Below, in pieces: positions 43,316 to 54,069 of a stretch of 64,000 nucleotides of DNA. The notes beneath the pieces were generated by a model, which saw nothing but the letters and a program-made list of their open reading frames with translations, was not told where the DNA came from and searched no databases. Each line of letters begins with the position of its first letter. Position 1 is the stretch's first letter. Source of the stretch: Galeopsis tetrahit (Eukaryota > Streptophyta > Magnoliopsida > Lamiales > Lamiaceae); contig OY776120.1 of NCBI GenBank assembly GCA_963675135.1, positions 12,056,001-12,120,000 of the forward strand. The letters are read 5' to 3'. The translations under genes and the position numbers were made by a program.

Positions 43316-45005
43316 AAAATGTTGTTTGTCCTCAAACAACTAAGCACTTAAAGCAATGAGGGTGGAATGATCACAATAGAATATTCAATGCAAATCACAC
43401 GTGCAAAGTAAAGTGTAGTGATATCTCTTTCTCAAAGTGCTTTCTCAATGAAGATCATAGGCTCATTATTGCAATTCACATTCATAGACCAATGAATGCA
43501 CAAACACACAACACATTGTGAATGAGAGACATAATCCAAATGCTCAAGTCCTCTACTCACATGATATAGTGTTTCTCTCAAACACACAAACAAATTGAGG
43601 ATATTAATGCACTCATCAACCAAGTTATGCTATGCAATCACTATATGCTTGCCCACATTCTACTTTCTACAACATTCAAGTGTTCAACAATGTGATCAAT
43701 AGGACTTAATCAAGGATGTAACATTGGCTCTTTGGACAAGGTAGGATGAATTTGGGAATTGTGACTCTTCTAGTGGAGGACAAAGCTTGTTGTTTTACAA
43801 TTTGTGCTTTCACCTTCAAATTTTACAAACTCCATCCTCACTTTTCATTTTTCCTTCTTTTTCAAGCTTTCATCACCTCATCTTTTTGAACCATTTTTTT
43901 TTTCTTTTCAAGCTTCTGGGCTCTTTGTCCCTCTTTTCTTTTCCATTGATTTTCTTTTCATCTTTCTCCTTTTCTTTCAACTTTTCCAATTTCTCCTTTC
44001 ACCAAAGATATTCAAGCACATGTTTATCCACTTTGTCTTTTATCCCCCATTAGATGTAGGTATCAAAGGCTCAAAAAGGCTAAGTGGTTAACATTGTAGT
44101 TTGCCAAGAAAATGAGGAATTAAGCTTAAAGGGGCTAACTACGGAAGATTACTTCGGTTTTAGGAAATTTTGGCTAAGTGACTCTTTAAGAACAAGATGG
44201 CCTATATCACATCACAAAATCTCACACAATCATGCTTCCAAACAAGAACTTTGGCAAGTTCTAGGATCACTAGCAATAACCTAATCCACTCTCAAATGAA
44301 TCAAACCAGATTACATGCTCGATTTATGGCTCAATTCTCACCGGTTTATTCAATAGGACCCTCACATTCATCAAATGTCCCCAAACAACAACACATCATG
44401 CATTCATGCTATCAAAGACCAACAATTATGAACACAACATGAGACTACTATCCATCACCAATCATGCATACATTCAAAGCAAATAGACATCACCACAACT
44501 ACTCACTATGGATTCCAATGATTATTCATGCTCACATTTCACCAAAGATCCACTACCCAACATATGATCAAAACCAACTTAAACAACAATAAGCATATGA
44601 AAGCAAAGTGTGCACCGGTGCAAAATATACACAAATGAAATGACAAAACGGTGCAAAGGGTAACAACTAGTAGAAAAATAAAAGAAAAATAACTCCCCCA
44701 AACTTAGAATTTTACTATGTAAAAATTCTAAGTTTGGGGCTACAAGTTGTTACCTCCCTCTTTGCACATCCAATGCTCTTCAAAGATCATCATTGCAACA
44801 CTTGCTTCCTCTCTCCAAAGTTAGTTTTGCTTCCTTCTTCATTCTTCAAGCTATAATGTCCAAAATGCTTCTCATCCTCACCTACAAAATAAACTAAGCT
44901 ATCAAAACTATCAAAGCAATAAAAACATGAAAGCAATAAAACCTTGGGTTGCCTCTCAAGAAGCGCTATTTTTAACGTCCTATGCCGGACAGTTTCTTTC
45001 CACTT
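43316..45005 (-). other. Non-coding region between integrase and polypurine tract
   Basis: About 1.7 kb where Athila-lineage elements may carry an env-like ORF. No long minus-strand ORF or envelope-like motif is seen. A pyrimidine-rich block (plus strand, about 43800-44000) gives a spurious hydrophobic plus-strand frame. Confidence 0.6.
44696..44739. repeat. Hairpin made of polypurine-tract-like arms
   Basis: CCCCAAACTTAGAATTTT (44696-44713) and its exact reverse complement (44722-44739) around an 8-base loop. The arm tip AAGTTTGGGG matches the start of the polypurine tract at 43301-43315. Confidence 0.85.
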
Positions 45006-45475
45006 TCAAGCCTCATCCAAGCGAAGCGACTCCACCATTCGAAGTTGCTCGTTTCCAAAATAGTGCTTCACTCTTTGACCGTTCACCATAAAGGTTGTTC
45101 CATCTTTACCAATAAGTTCCACATTTCCCATGGGCGTCACATTCTTAATCACAAAGGGCCCCGACCACTTTGACTTCAACTTGCCCGGAAATAGCCTTAA
45201 CCTTGAGTTGAACAATAGGACTTGTTCTCCCACTTGTAACTCCCTCATTTCAATCATCATATCATGAAACTTCTTGGCCTTTCTTTGAGAATCTTGGAGT
45301 TCTCAAAGGCTACATTTCTAAACTCATAAAGCTCATTGAGCATCATCTTTCTACTTTCTCCGGATGCATTGAGATCAAGATTCAACTCCTTAATAGCCCA
45401 ACGAGCCTTAAACTCCACTTCCACGGGTAGGTGATAAGACTTACCATACACAAGTTGATAAGGAGATGTGCCCAA
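45006..45475 (-). pseudogene. Integrase C-terminal part of the Athila-like element
   Basis: Two overlapping frames. 45257-45475 contains GTSPYQLVYGKSYHLPVEVE, the GPY-type region start. 45006-45260 contains ELQVGEQVLLFNSRLRLFPG, then KLKSKWSGPFVI, the chromatin/DNA-binding C-terminal domain seen in Ty3/gypsy integrases. A frameshift separates them, and another separates both from the catalytic core. Confidence 0.8.
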
Positions 45476-47897
45476 AGGTGTCTTGTAAGCGGTTCGATAT
45501 GCCCAAAGAGCATCATCTAATTAACTTGATGGCCCAATCCTTCCTCTTTATCCCAACGGTCTTCTCCAAAATTTGCTTCACTTCTCAATTAGCAAGCTTC
45601 GTTTGTCCATTAGCTTGAGGGTGATAAGGTGTGGTCACCCTATGCTTCAATCCATACTTTGTCTAAAGTTGATCTAGCCATCGGTTGCAAAAGTGTGAAC
45701 CACCATCACTCACTAGTGCTCTTGGAGTGCCAAAACGAGTAAAAATGTTCTTCCTCAAAAAGTTGAGAACCACTTTGGCATCATTTGTAGTGGTTGGAAT
45801 GGCCTCAATCCATCTAGAAACATAATCAATGGCCAAAAGGATGTAGGAAAACCCATGGGAAGTAGAGAATGGCCCCATAAAGTCTATCCCCCACACATCA
45901 AAAAGCTTCACTTCAATCACATTCTTCATAGGAATTTCATGCCTCTTTGAAATGTTTCCCATCCTTTGACACTTATCACACTTCTTCACAAACACTTCAC
46001 AATCTCTAAAAATGGATGGCCAATAGAAACCACTTTGAAGAACTTTGTGGGCCGTTCGATTTGCTCCAAAGTGCCCTCCATAAGGGGATGAATGGCACTC
46101 CTCAGTCACTTTCTCCCACTCATCTTCCGCTAGACATCTCCTCATGATCATATCCGAACACCATCTATAGAGGAATGGATCCTCCCAAACATAGAACTTG
46201 ACATCATGATAAAACTTCTTCTTTTGATGGAATGAGAGATTTGGTGGGTGTGTTCCGGTGGCTATATAATTCAAAAAGTCGGTAAACCATGGACATGCTT
46301 CTTTGATAGCAAGAATTTGCTCATCGGGGAACCACTCCTTGATAGGGACTTGGACATCTTTTTCCTCCACATTCTCAAGTCTTGAGAGATGATCCACCAC
46401 CACATTCTCACACCCTTTTCTATCTCTAATCTCCACATCAAACTCTTGCAAAATGAGTACCCATCTTATCAACCTCGGTTTAGCTTCTTTCTTCTCAATC
46501 AAGTATTTAAGAGCCGTGTGATCTGTGTACACTATGGTCTTAGCTCCCACCAAATATGCTCTAAACTTGTCAAAGTTATAGATCACGGCTAACATCTCCT
46601 TCTCCGTTGTGGTGTAATTCTTTTGAGCCGGATTCAAGGTCTTGCTTGCATAGTAGATCACACGAAAGAGCTTGTCTCTCTTTTGACCCAAAGCTATTCC
46701 AATGGCATAATCACTAGCATCACACATGATCTCAAACAGTTGACTCCAATCGGGTGTCACCAACACGGGAGCTTTGATCAAAGCCTCCTTCAATATCTCA
46801 AATGACTTCACACAGTCTTCACTAAAGATGAAAGTGGCCCCTTTTTCCAACAATGCACACATGGGCTTGGCTATCTTCGAAAAATCCTTGATAAATCTTC
46901 TATAAAATCCGGCATGCCCAAGGAAACTTCTTACCGCCTTCTCATTGGTTGGTGAAGGCAACTTCTCAATTGCCACAATTTTTGCTCTATCCACCTCAAG
47001 TCTTTTAGCCGAAACCTTGTGCCCAAGCACAATTCCTTCCTTCACCATGAAATGGCATTTCTCCCAATTAAGCACCAAGTTAGTATCTATGCATCTTTGC
47101 AAAACACAAGAGAGGTTACGTAGACATGTATCAAAACAATAACCAAATACGGAAAAATCATCCATAAACACCTCCATTATGTTTTCAATCATGCCATGAA
47201 AAATAGCCATCATACATCGTTGAAAGGTGGCGGGAGCATTACACAATCCAAATGGCATTCTCCTAAAAGCAAAAGTACCATAAGGGCAAGTAAAAGTTGA
47301 TTTCTCTTGGTCCTTGGGATCAATCAAATTTTGATTATATCCCGAGTAACCATCGAGAAAACAATAATACTCGTATCCCGCTATCCTATCCAATATTTGA
47401 TCAATAATAGGTAAAGGAAAATGATCTTTCCTAGTGGCATTATTCAACACACGATAATCAATGCATACTCTCCACCCCACAATGGTCCTAGTGGCAATTG
47501 CCTCTAAAGCATCGGTTGTAACAATAGTCATGCCCCCCTTCTTAGGTACCACTTGTGTTAGACTCACCCACTCACTATGACTTATGGGAAAAATTATATC
47601 ATTATCTAACCACGTCAACACATCTTTTCTCACTACCTCTTGCATGATGGGATTTAATCTTCTTTGACCTTGGGCTTTAGGCTTAATAGACTCATCTAGT
47701 CTAATTTTATGCATGCAAATATGAGCCGGTATACCCTTTAAATCCGAAATATCCCAACCAATAGCTGATTTATAAGTTCTAAGCACCCTAAGCAATTTTT
47801 CTAACTCAAGCTCATGCAAGTGTGAAGAAACAATAACGGGAAAGAGGTCACCTTGTTCGAGATATGCATATATCAAGTGATCCGGAAGTGGTTTCAA
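45476..47897 (-). pseudogene. Athila-like pol: reverse transcriptase, RNase H, integrase
   Basis: Open for 744 codons (45663-47897), then broken. RT occupies about residues 70-300 with the catalytic motif FMDDF (244-248, the expected YxDD position). RNase H is at about 385-505 with candidate acidic residues D393, E432, D459 and D502. The integrase zinc finger is H602, H609, C640, C643, and the DDE core has D672 and D731. The frame stops after WLDQL. Downstream the third catalytic residue, normally Glu in NGQxE, is encoded as Lys (45597-45599) and followed four codons later by TGA (45585-45587). The natural start is upstream, since pol continues from protease through a frameshift. RT looks well preserved but integrase should be inactive. 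Confidence 0.92.
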
Positions 47898-47943
47898 GTC
47901 AAGCTTCCTCCCTTTCTCTTGAGCTTTCGGTTCCTCCTTAGCT

Positions 47944-49014
47944 TCATCTTTTTAGTGCCTCCAACGAGAAACATGAGGGCCAAGTGTCAAGATTTTTGTT
48001 AGGAAATCTTTGACACTCTTCAAGTAGAACCCCCCCAAACTTGGCTTCTCGTCGTATCTCCATGAATTTCTCCTCCTTCTTGGTTGGAAGTTCCTTCAAA
48101 ACATCAAGAGAACACATGTATTCAAACAATTCTATATCATCAAGTTCATCATAATTAAAATCAAAAGGGATAAGAGAAGGTGAAGTAAGAGAGTTTCTTA
48201 TGCAAAAGTCAAGTGGATCCTTTGAGTTGCTCTTCTCCATGTGCATATCCACACAAGCTTGCACACTATTGATCATGTTGCACTCGAAAACCTCATCCTC
48301 ATCATCTCTAAACTTGATGGCCTTGTAGATGTTGAACAAGACTTTTTCATTGTTCACTTGAAGCTCTAGCTCCCCTTTCCTCACATTTATGATAGCCCCA
48401 CCGGTCGCCAAGAATGGCCTTCCCAAGATTAATGGAATGTATTTGTCTTCCTTCATATCCAACACCACAAAGTCAACCGGAAAAATAAATTTATCGACTT
48501 TAACCAACACATCTTCTACTATACCCAAAGGGTACGTCATTGATCTATTCGCCAATTGAAGGCTCATCGTGGTTGGTGTAAGCTTCCCCAAACCAAGAGT
48601 TTTGAATATGGATAATCGCATAAGATTAATACTAGCTCCCAAATCACACAAGGCTCGAAATGTACCTCCATCCCCGATGACACATGGCAAGGTGAAAGAT
48701 CCGGGGTCTCTAAGTTTTTGAGGCAACTTAGCTTGAATAATCGAGCTACACTCCTCGGTCAAATGCACCGTTTCGTACTCCACCATCTTCCTCTTGTTTG
48801 ACATGATTTCCTTTAGGAATTTGGAGTAGTGGGGCATTTGTTCAAGTGCTTCGGCAAATGGGATGTTAATATGAATCTTCTTGAACATTTCCACGAACTT
48901 GGCAAATTTGTGGTCCAAACCCTTTTTCTTCAATCTTTGGGGGTATGAAAGATGTACTTCACTTTTGCCTTTGTCTTGAGGAGGGATTGCCTCCTCACTC
49001 TTCTTTTTCTTCAT
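47944..49014 (-). pseudogene. Athila-like aspartic protease region
   Basis: 356 codons. The retropepsin core runs from FRALCDLGASINLM (about 125-138) to YIPLILGRPFLAT (about 195-207). The catalytic triad is DLG rather than the usual DTG/DSG, a form I recall from Athila-type proteases. The preceding part (AFAKFVEMFKKIHINIPFAEAL-like, about 40-62) is the conserved gag-protease linker. Frameshifts separate it from gag above and pol below. It contains an exact copy of the polypurine tract 15-mer at 48028-48042. Confidence 0.88.
48028..48042 (-). other. Internal copy of the polypurine tract
   Basis: AAGTTTGGGGGGGTT on the minus strand, identical to the 3' polypurine tract and inside coding sequence reading KFGGVLLEE. 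It could act as a central priming site. Confidence 0.55.
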
Positions 49015-49498
49015 CCCTTACCATCTCTTCTTGCCCTTTTTTCTCATGCCCTTCTTCTTTGTCAACATCCTTGGGTGCACTCACCATTTCCTTCTCTTGT
49101 GGCATCTTTGGCCCCTCATAGCTTGTCCCACTCCTTAGTTTGATAGCTTTGCAATGCTCCTTAGGATTAAGCTCCGTGTTCGAAGGGAATTGCCCCGGAG
49201 TATGTTGGCTTCCAATGATATTAGAGAGTTGGCTCATTTGCTTCTCCATTGCCTTCATGTTGTTTGCCACATTCTTGATCACTTCCCCTTGTTCATCAAT
49301 TCTTTGCCAAGTCTTGGACGCGTTATTCCTAGTCTCTCTCATGAAATTTTTGGTTTCCCCCATAAATGCGCCAAACATGTCTTCCAACGATAACTTTGAT
49401 GGGGATTCCACAATTGCACCATCTCTTACGTTGAAATTCGGTGGTGGTTGGATAGCATTCCTCGGATTGGCATAAGAGAAGTTCTCATGATGCCTCAA
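48995..49498 (-). pseudogene. Athila-like gag C-terminal / spacer frame
   Basis: 167 codons, starting RHHENFSYANPRNAIQPPPN, an Athila gag motif, followed by a coiled-coil-like stretch (NVANNMKAMEKQMSQLSNI), LNPKEHCKAIKLRSG and a Glu/Lys-rich tail. It follows the main gag frame by a frameshift near 49500-49540. Confidence 0.82.
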
Positions 49499-50673
49499 AT
49501 TCGGATGGTATTGGTTTGGATTGGGAGGACTCTCACGGGCTTGCCTCTCGTTCCACCCATTTCTCTAAAGTTCCTTTGATTGTTCATATAGTGGGCTTCT
49601 TCATATTGCTCATCACTAGGCCCCACTAATGCATTTGCCTTCATTAGAGAAGTCAACTTATCCATCTTGTTGGATAAAGTTGCAAAATCTTCCGACTCTT
49701 GGGTTGAGGCAATCCTTCGGTTTTGTCTTCTTTCGGATGGCCATTGATTTCCGTTCTTGGCCATCTCTTCCAAAAGAACGTACCCCTCTTTCGTTGTATT
49801 GCCCAACAAAGAACCTCCTCCGGCCGAAGCATCCACCATACCTCTTGTACGGTGGTCCATCCCGTTGTAGAAGTAGCATATCAATTGGTCTCTTGAAAAA
49901 CCATGTTGAGGGCAACTTCTTATCAAATCCTTAAATCGCTCCCAAGACTCGGCCAAGGACTCATCATCGTCTTGCCTAAATGAAGAGATCTCTCCTCGAA
50001 TTTGGATAGTCTTGCTCGGAGGGAAGTACTTAATTAGAAATGCATCAACAAGGTCGGCCCAATTTTCAATGGTTCTCAAGTCGAGAGAGAGATACCATTG
50101 CTTTGCTCGGTCTCGGAGTGAGAAGGGGAAGAGTTGCAAACGAATATAGTCTTGAGGAACACGGTTGATCTTAACCGTTCCACTTATCTCGAGGAATTGA
50201 GACAAGTGGAGGTTAGGATCCTCCTTGGAAAGCCCACCAAACTGATTGTTTTGGACCATGACTATCAAAGCCGGCTTGAGTTCGAAGTTGTGTGCATCAA
50301 CGGGTTCCCGACCCGCTCCTCCATAAGGCCTTGGAATGGGACGGAAGTGGTCTCTCAAGACTCTTTGTGGTTCCTCATCCTCCCTTAGCCTACCATCTCT
50401 TTCCACACCAACATTTTCTCCAACTCTCCGGTGAAAGTTGTCCCTTAACACTCTTTGAGGTCGGTTACCTCCATTCCCATTCGGTTCCTCAACTCCTTCA
50501 ACCCCTTGGTTCTCAACTTCCTCCTCGACCTCTTCAACAATCGGATTTTCCCTTTGATTCATACTTTCTAACTCACTTCTTCTCCTTTCAGCGTTCCTTA
50601 TTCGACAATTGGCTTCGATCTCCGGGTCTAAGGGTAACACTTCTTGTTGGTTCCTCCTAGATCGTGTGATCAT
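49495..50673 (-). pseudogene. Athila-like gag, N-terminal and core
   Basis: 392 codons from MITRSRRNQ. It has an acidic Glu/Val/Asn-rich N-terminal region, then the gag core from FELKPALIVMVQNNQFGG (about 125-142) through YIRLQLFPFSLRDRAKQWYL and AWERFKDLIRSCPQHG-like sequence, the capsid-like domain of plant Ty3/gypsy gag. The start lies about 155 nt downstream of the PBS. It ends in a foreign frame near 49500 because of a frameshift. Confidence 0.9.
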
Positions 50674-50827
50674 AAACCATGTCTATCAAAAGATCAAACG
50701 AGAGTGAGAATTGCAAATAAGATCAAGATAACAAACACAAATATTTTTGGGATTTTCAAAAATAAGGAAAGCAAGTAAAGTTTCTAGACTAAAACTCTAT
50801 CAACCTACACTCAAGAACTATAAAACC

Positions 50828-50845
50828 TCCCCGGCAACGGCGCCA
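50828..50845 (-). other. Primer binding site, tRNA-Asp type
   Basis: On the minus strand TGGCGCCGTTGCCGGGGA, 6 bp after the 5' LTR. It is complementary to the 3' end of plant tRNA-Asp, the primer usual for Athila-type elements. Confidence 0.85.
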
Positions 50846-51369
50846 TAAACTTGATTCACGTATTTAACAACTCTAAAATACACGACTGCAAGTATATGGT
50901 GTATATTGTAGCGAAGTAAGTACGAGGTCGATCCCACGAGGAGGTATAGTGTAAAAGTGTAGTTTGTTGACGGAATTCTAAATAGACGTGATCGATTTAG
51001 TGAAAATGGTGTGATTACCCCTAAATTATCTATCAACTTGTCACGAATAAACAATTAAGAGAGTAATGTAGAATCGATCCAAAATCATGCAAATCAAGAA
51101 GATGAGAGGGAAAACGAATGAAAACTCAAGTATGAGAAGGTAGGTCCTAAAGCACATGTAATACTCATGCATCCATCTATGATTAACTATCTACTTTGGT
51201 GGTGTTCATGCTTTATCTATAAGATTGATCACATAATAATGAATTAAAAGTTTCTTCAATCCAAGTAATCCAAATGAGATATCACACAACTTAGTATCTC
51301 TACCTAAATTGCACAATAAAACCCAATCAAGCTCCTAGGATCATCACACATCTTCCTAATCATTGATCA

Positions 51370-51897
51370 TAGGGCTGGCAAATCGTGCTATCGTGTCGTG
51401 TTTCGGGTCGACACGATAGTGACACGACACGATAAGGCCAAACACTAACACGACACGATAAGGATCTGTGTCGACACGACACGAACACGATAATTTTCGT
51501 GTCGACACGACACGACACGATAACGACACGATAATTTTTATGTCGACGTGACACGACACGATAACGACATGTAACACGATAACAACATGATAACGACACG
51601 ATAAGAAAATAAATCAATTTAAAATTGTATTAAATATATAAAAATATTATATTTATATAAATATTTATCAGGTAAATAACAGGTTAACGGGTTGTTAACA
51701 GGTTAATGGGTTACCTGTTAATTTTATCGTGCTTAACGGGTTGACACGAACCCGACACGAACCCGACACGAAATTTTCGTGTCGTTATCAGGTCGACCCG
51801 ATAACGACACGAACCCGATAAGGCCAAACACTAACCCGCAATTTTCGTGTCGGATTCGTATCGTGCTATCGTGTCGTGTCGAAAATTGCCACCCCTA
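51370..51897. mobile_element. hAT-like MITE in the 5' LTR, 528 bp, TSD ATTGATCA
   Basis: ATTGATCA at 51362-51369 and 51898-51905; the other LTR has one ATTGATCA and no insert (about 42174). Ends TAGGGCTGGCAA and, inward from the right, TAGGGGTGGCAA are inverted repeats. Subterminal ACACGACACGATA motifs are repeated and inverted. It inserted after the retrotransposon. Confidence 0.92.
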
Positions 51898-52384
51898 ATT
51901 GATCATCCTTCAATCTCTCAATAAAATTAGGTCAAATGCTTGTAATCAATTAATCAAAGTAGATTTCTCAACCTATTTCAATTAACTAAGATTAACATAT
52001 CACCATTGTACACTAATGACATGCTTTGCAATGAAAATCAAGCATCCAAATAGAATTAAGCCACACAAACACCAATTAAGCGAAACATTAATTCATAAAC
52101 TTCAACAAGAGTATTTACAAGGCTCTAGAACCAAAAGTGTTCTAGCCAATCAAAAACATAATCAAACTACAAAGAAAACTAAGATAAAAGCAATAAAGAG
52201 TGAAAGGAAAAGAAAGCTTAGACTATTGTATGGTGAGAAATGAAATTCTCAAGCTATTGATGGTCTCCTTGCTTGATTTGGTGTAGAATTGGTGAAGAGG
52301 ATGATGAATACCTCCAAGTGTGTGTGATTGTGTGTAAGACTTCTTGTGAAAGGGGTAAGATGGTTTTGAATTTAAGAATGGAGG

Positions 52385-52392
52385 TATTTATA
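52385..52392 (-). promoter_or_regulatory. TATA box of the 5' LTR
   Basis: TATAAATA on the minus strand; this LTR would drive transcription of the element. Confidence 0.7.
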
Positions 52393-52479
52393 GTGTTGGG
52401 GTAGGGTTTGGGTGTAAGAATTGCAAGTTGGTCCCTTGAAAATGGAGAAAATATGAGTTTGGCACCGAAAATGGGTTGG

Positions 52480-52810
52480 CCCGGCCGGGTGGGAATGTTG
52501 GCCGGAAAATTTGGGAACAGGGGGTAAGTGGCCCGGCCGGGTGGGTATGTTGGCCGAAAAATTTGGGAACATGGGGCAAGTGGCCCGGCCGGGTGGGAAT
52601 GCCGCCCGATCGGGAATATTCTGGGACGCGACCGCCCGGTCGGGTGGTGTCGCCCGGCCGGGCCAAACCTTCGTAAATGGGCCAAACCTTCATGTTTAGC
52701 CACTTTTAAATGACTCGGCCGCCCGGCCGGGCGGGTATTGTGGCCCGGCCGTGCCAAACCTTCGTAAATGGGCCAAAAAATTGCATTTTATCGCCCGATC
52801 GGGTCAAACC
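52480..52810. repeat. GC-rich palindromic repeats in U3 of the 5' LTR
   Basis: Units of TGGCCCGGCCGGGTGGG then TATGTTGGCCGAAAAATTTG are in one orientation here (about 52485-52600), then GCCCGATCGGGAATATTCTG and CCAAACCTTCGTAAATGGGC blocks. Compare 42750-43110. Confidence 0.85.
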
Positions 52811-53114
52811 TTCGTTTTCGTCCTCCAACTTCGTCCCTCCGTATCTTGAGCTTCCGACGTCCGATCGACTCAATTCTTTTTGCTATTCCACCCCATTTTT
52901 CGAGCCGGATCCAATGGTTCACTCCTATTTTTGATCCAGTAAAGTATGGTTGGTGTTTTGCTCCAAATTCCATCGTATTTCCTACAAAATCGACAAAACA
53001 CTACCTTTCTCTTATTTCGACCAAAATAATGATAATCACCCCATAAATCAATGAAATCAACATCAAAATGAGCTTCACATGTGCATCTAAAGTGTGTAAA
53101 TTCCACCCGAATCA

Positions 53115-53119
53115 CAAGG
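53115..53119. repeat. Right 5-bp TSD of the Athila-like element
   Basis: CAAGG, identical to 41657-41661. Confidence 0.85.
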
Positions 53120-53475
53120 GCCACTTTCGCCATTCTCTTTTACCTAGGAGAAGAGGAGTTATCCACAACCACAAAAGGATATGGGGATGTTTCTTCGGCA
53201 GCCTGATTGCGAAGTGCCGTTTCCAAGGGCCCAGTATCACTACCCCCTCGTCCTGTGTCCGGAACGTACACCTCCGAGCGAATTTTGTTCACTTGACCCT
53301 CGTCCCCAATAGTAGTAGCCGAAGTGTCCATACTTTCCACCGAATTCTGGGCGCGTGATTCCCTGACATTAGATCCATTATCTTCATGATCAGTTGCTAA
53401 CAGACTGAATTTGTTACGTTTAGGCGAGGGAACACTGCTTTCCCATGTTGTACCCCTATTCTCCGTATTACAGGC
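53115..53475 (-). pseudogene. LINE ORF1 fragment, right side of the split
   Basis: Minus-strand frame open from about 53475 with KRNKFSLLATDHEDNG, then a Ser/Thr-rich stretch (53140-53340) and one stop just before the insertion point. With the insertion and one TSD removed, the codons run in frame into the ORF1 end at 41571-41656. The LINE 5' end is not defined; ORF1 gag-like motifs are not visible. Confidence 0.6.
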
Positions 53476-53965
53476 TTTTTTTAGATTGTACCATTATTAT
53501 AAAATAAAAAATTGTGATGATTTAAAAAAAAAAGATAAGAACTATGATTAACTAAAAAAAAGTTCATATGAATAATATCAAAGTTATTTTATATGTTATA
53601 GGTGGATGATCAAAACGTAATTTTAATAATATAGGAGTATTGATTATATGTTTAGAGAATAATGACATGAGATAAAATTGATGTTTTTCTATTGAAATTG
53701 GTCCACGGTCCATTTGAATGGTGGGATTTGATCTATAAATTTTAAATTCACCATCCAAATTCATTCTACTTGTTTGAATTATAAATGTATTTTAAGATTT
53801 TTGCTCATACAATTTTTAATTAAAATTGAGAGGATTTTAAATCTTCATTATTTCAATTGAAATCACCTATTTTTAAATTATTTCATTTGAAATATCTCCA
53901 ATTTTCGAAGAAAAATATATGCAGCCATCCATCCGATTCATTATTAAAGTTTACATGGGATGTAT
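53476..53965. other. Intergenic sequence with a degenerate Tourist-like relic
   Basis: About 53690-53930 resembles the MITE at 29454-29691 (GGTGGGATTTGATCTAT, GAGGATTTTAAAT, CATCCATCCG motifs) but the ends are too decayed for a TSD. Otherwise AT-rich. Confidence 0.4.
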
Positions 53966-54069
53966 TTAATTGAGGAGGCAATCTACAGATTCTAAACTAA
54001 ACTCAATTAACATTTTGATACGGGAGTCAAAGCCTCTAATTATTCTTGACGTTGACCAGCTCCGCCATT

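Larger units (their letters stand above)
41662..53114 (-). mobile_element. Athila-like Ty3/gypsy retrotransposon, 11.45 kb, both LTRs and TSD
   Basis: Minus orientation. Order on the minus strand: 5' LTR (53114-50852), tRNA-Asp-type PBS (50845-50828), gag, protease, RT-RNase H-integrase, non-coding region, polypurine tract (43315-43301), 3' LTR (43300-41662). LTRs start TGATTC and end GAATCA. TSD CAAGG on both sides. Shared LTR parts look nearly identical by eye, so insertion is fairly recent, but the coding region has frameshifts and stops and no env-like ORF is seen. A hAT-like MITE sits in the 5' LTR. Confidence 0.92.
50852..53114 (-). repeat. 5' LTR of the Athila-like element, 2.26 kb including a MITE
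   Basis: Same ends and sequence as 41662-43300 plus a 528-bp hAT-like insert and its 8-bp TSD. TATA box at 52385-52392. The GC-rich palindromic block at about 52480-52810 has a different arrangement from the other LTR. Confidence 0.9.

Noticed and set aside
43787..44091. Hydrophobic plus-strand frames in the Athila-like element as a possible env-like or membrane protein
   Set aside because: They are on the strand opposite the element and reflect a T/C-rich tract; an env-like gene should be on the minus strand.
46389..47142. Plus-strand frames across the Athila-like pol
   Set aside because: Shadows of the minus-strand RT, RNase H and integrase sequence.
41662..53114. Endogenous pararetrovirus or other viral integration
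   Set aside because: LTRs, tRNA-Asp-type PBS, polypurine tract, TSD and RT-RNase H-integrase order fit an Athila-like retrotransposon; no movement protein or coat-type gene is present.
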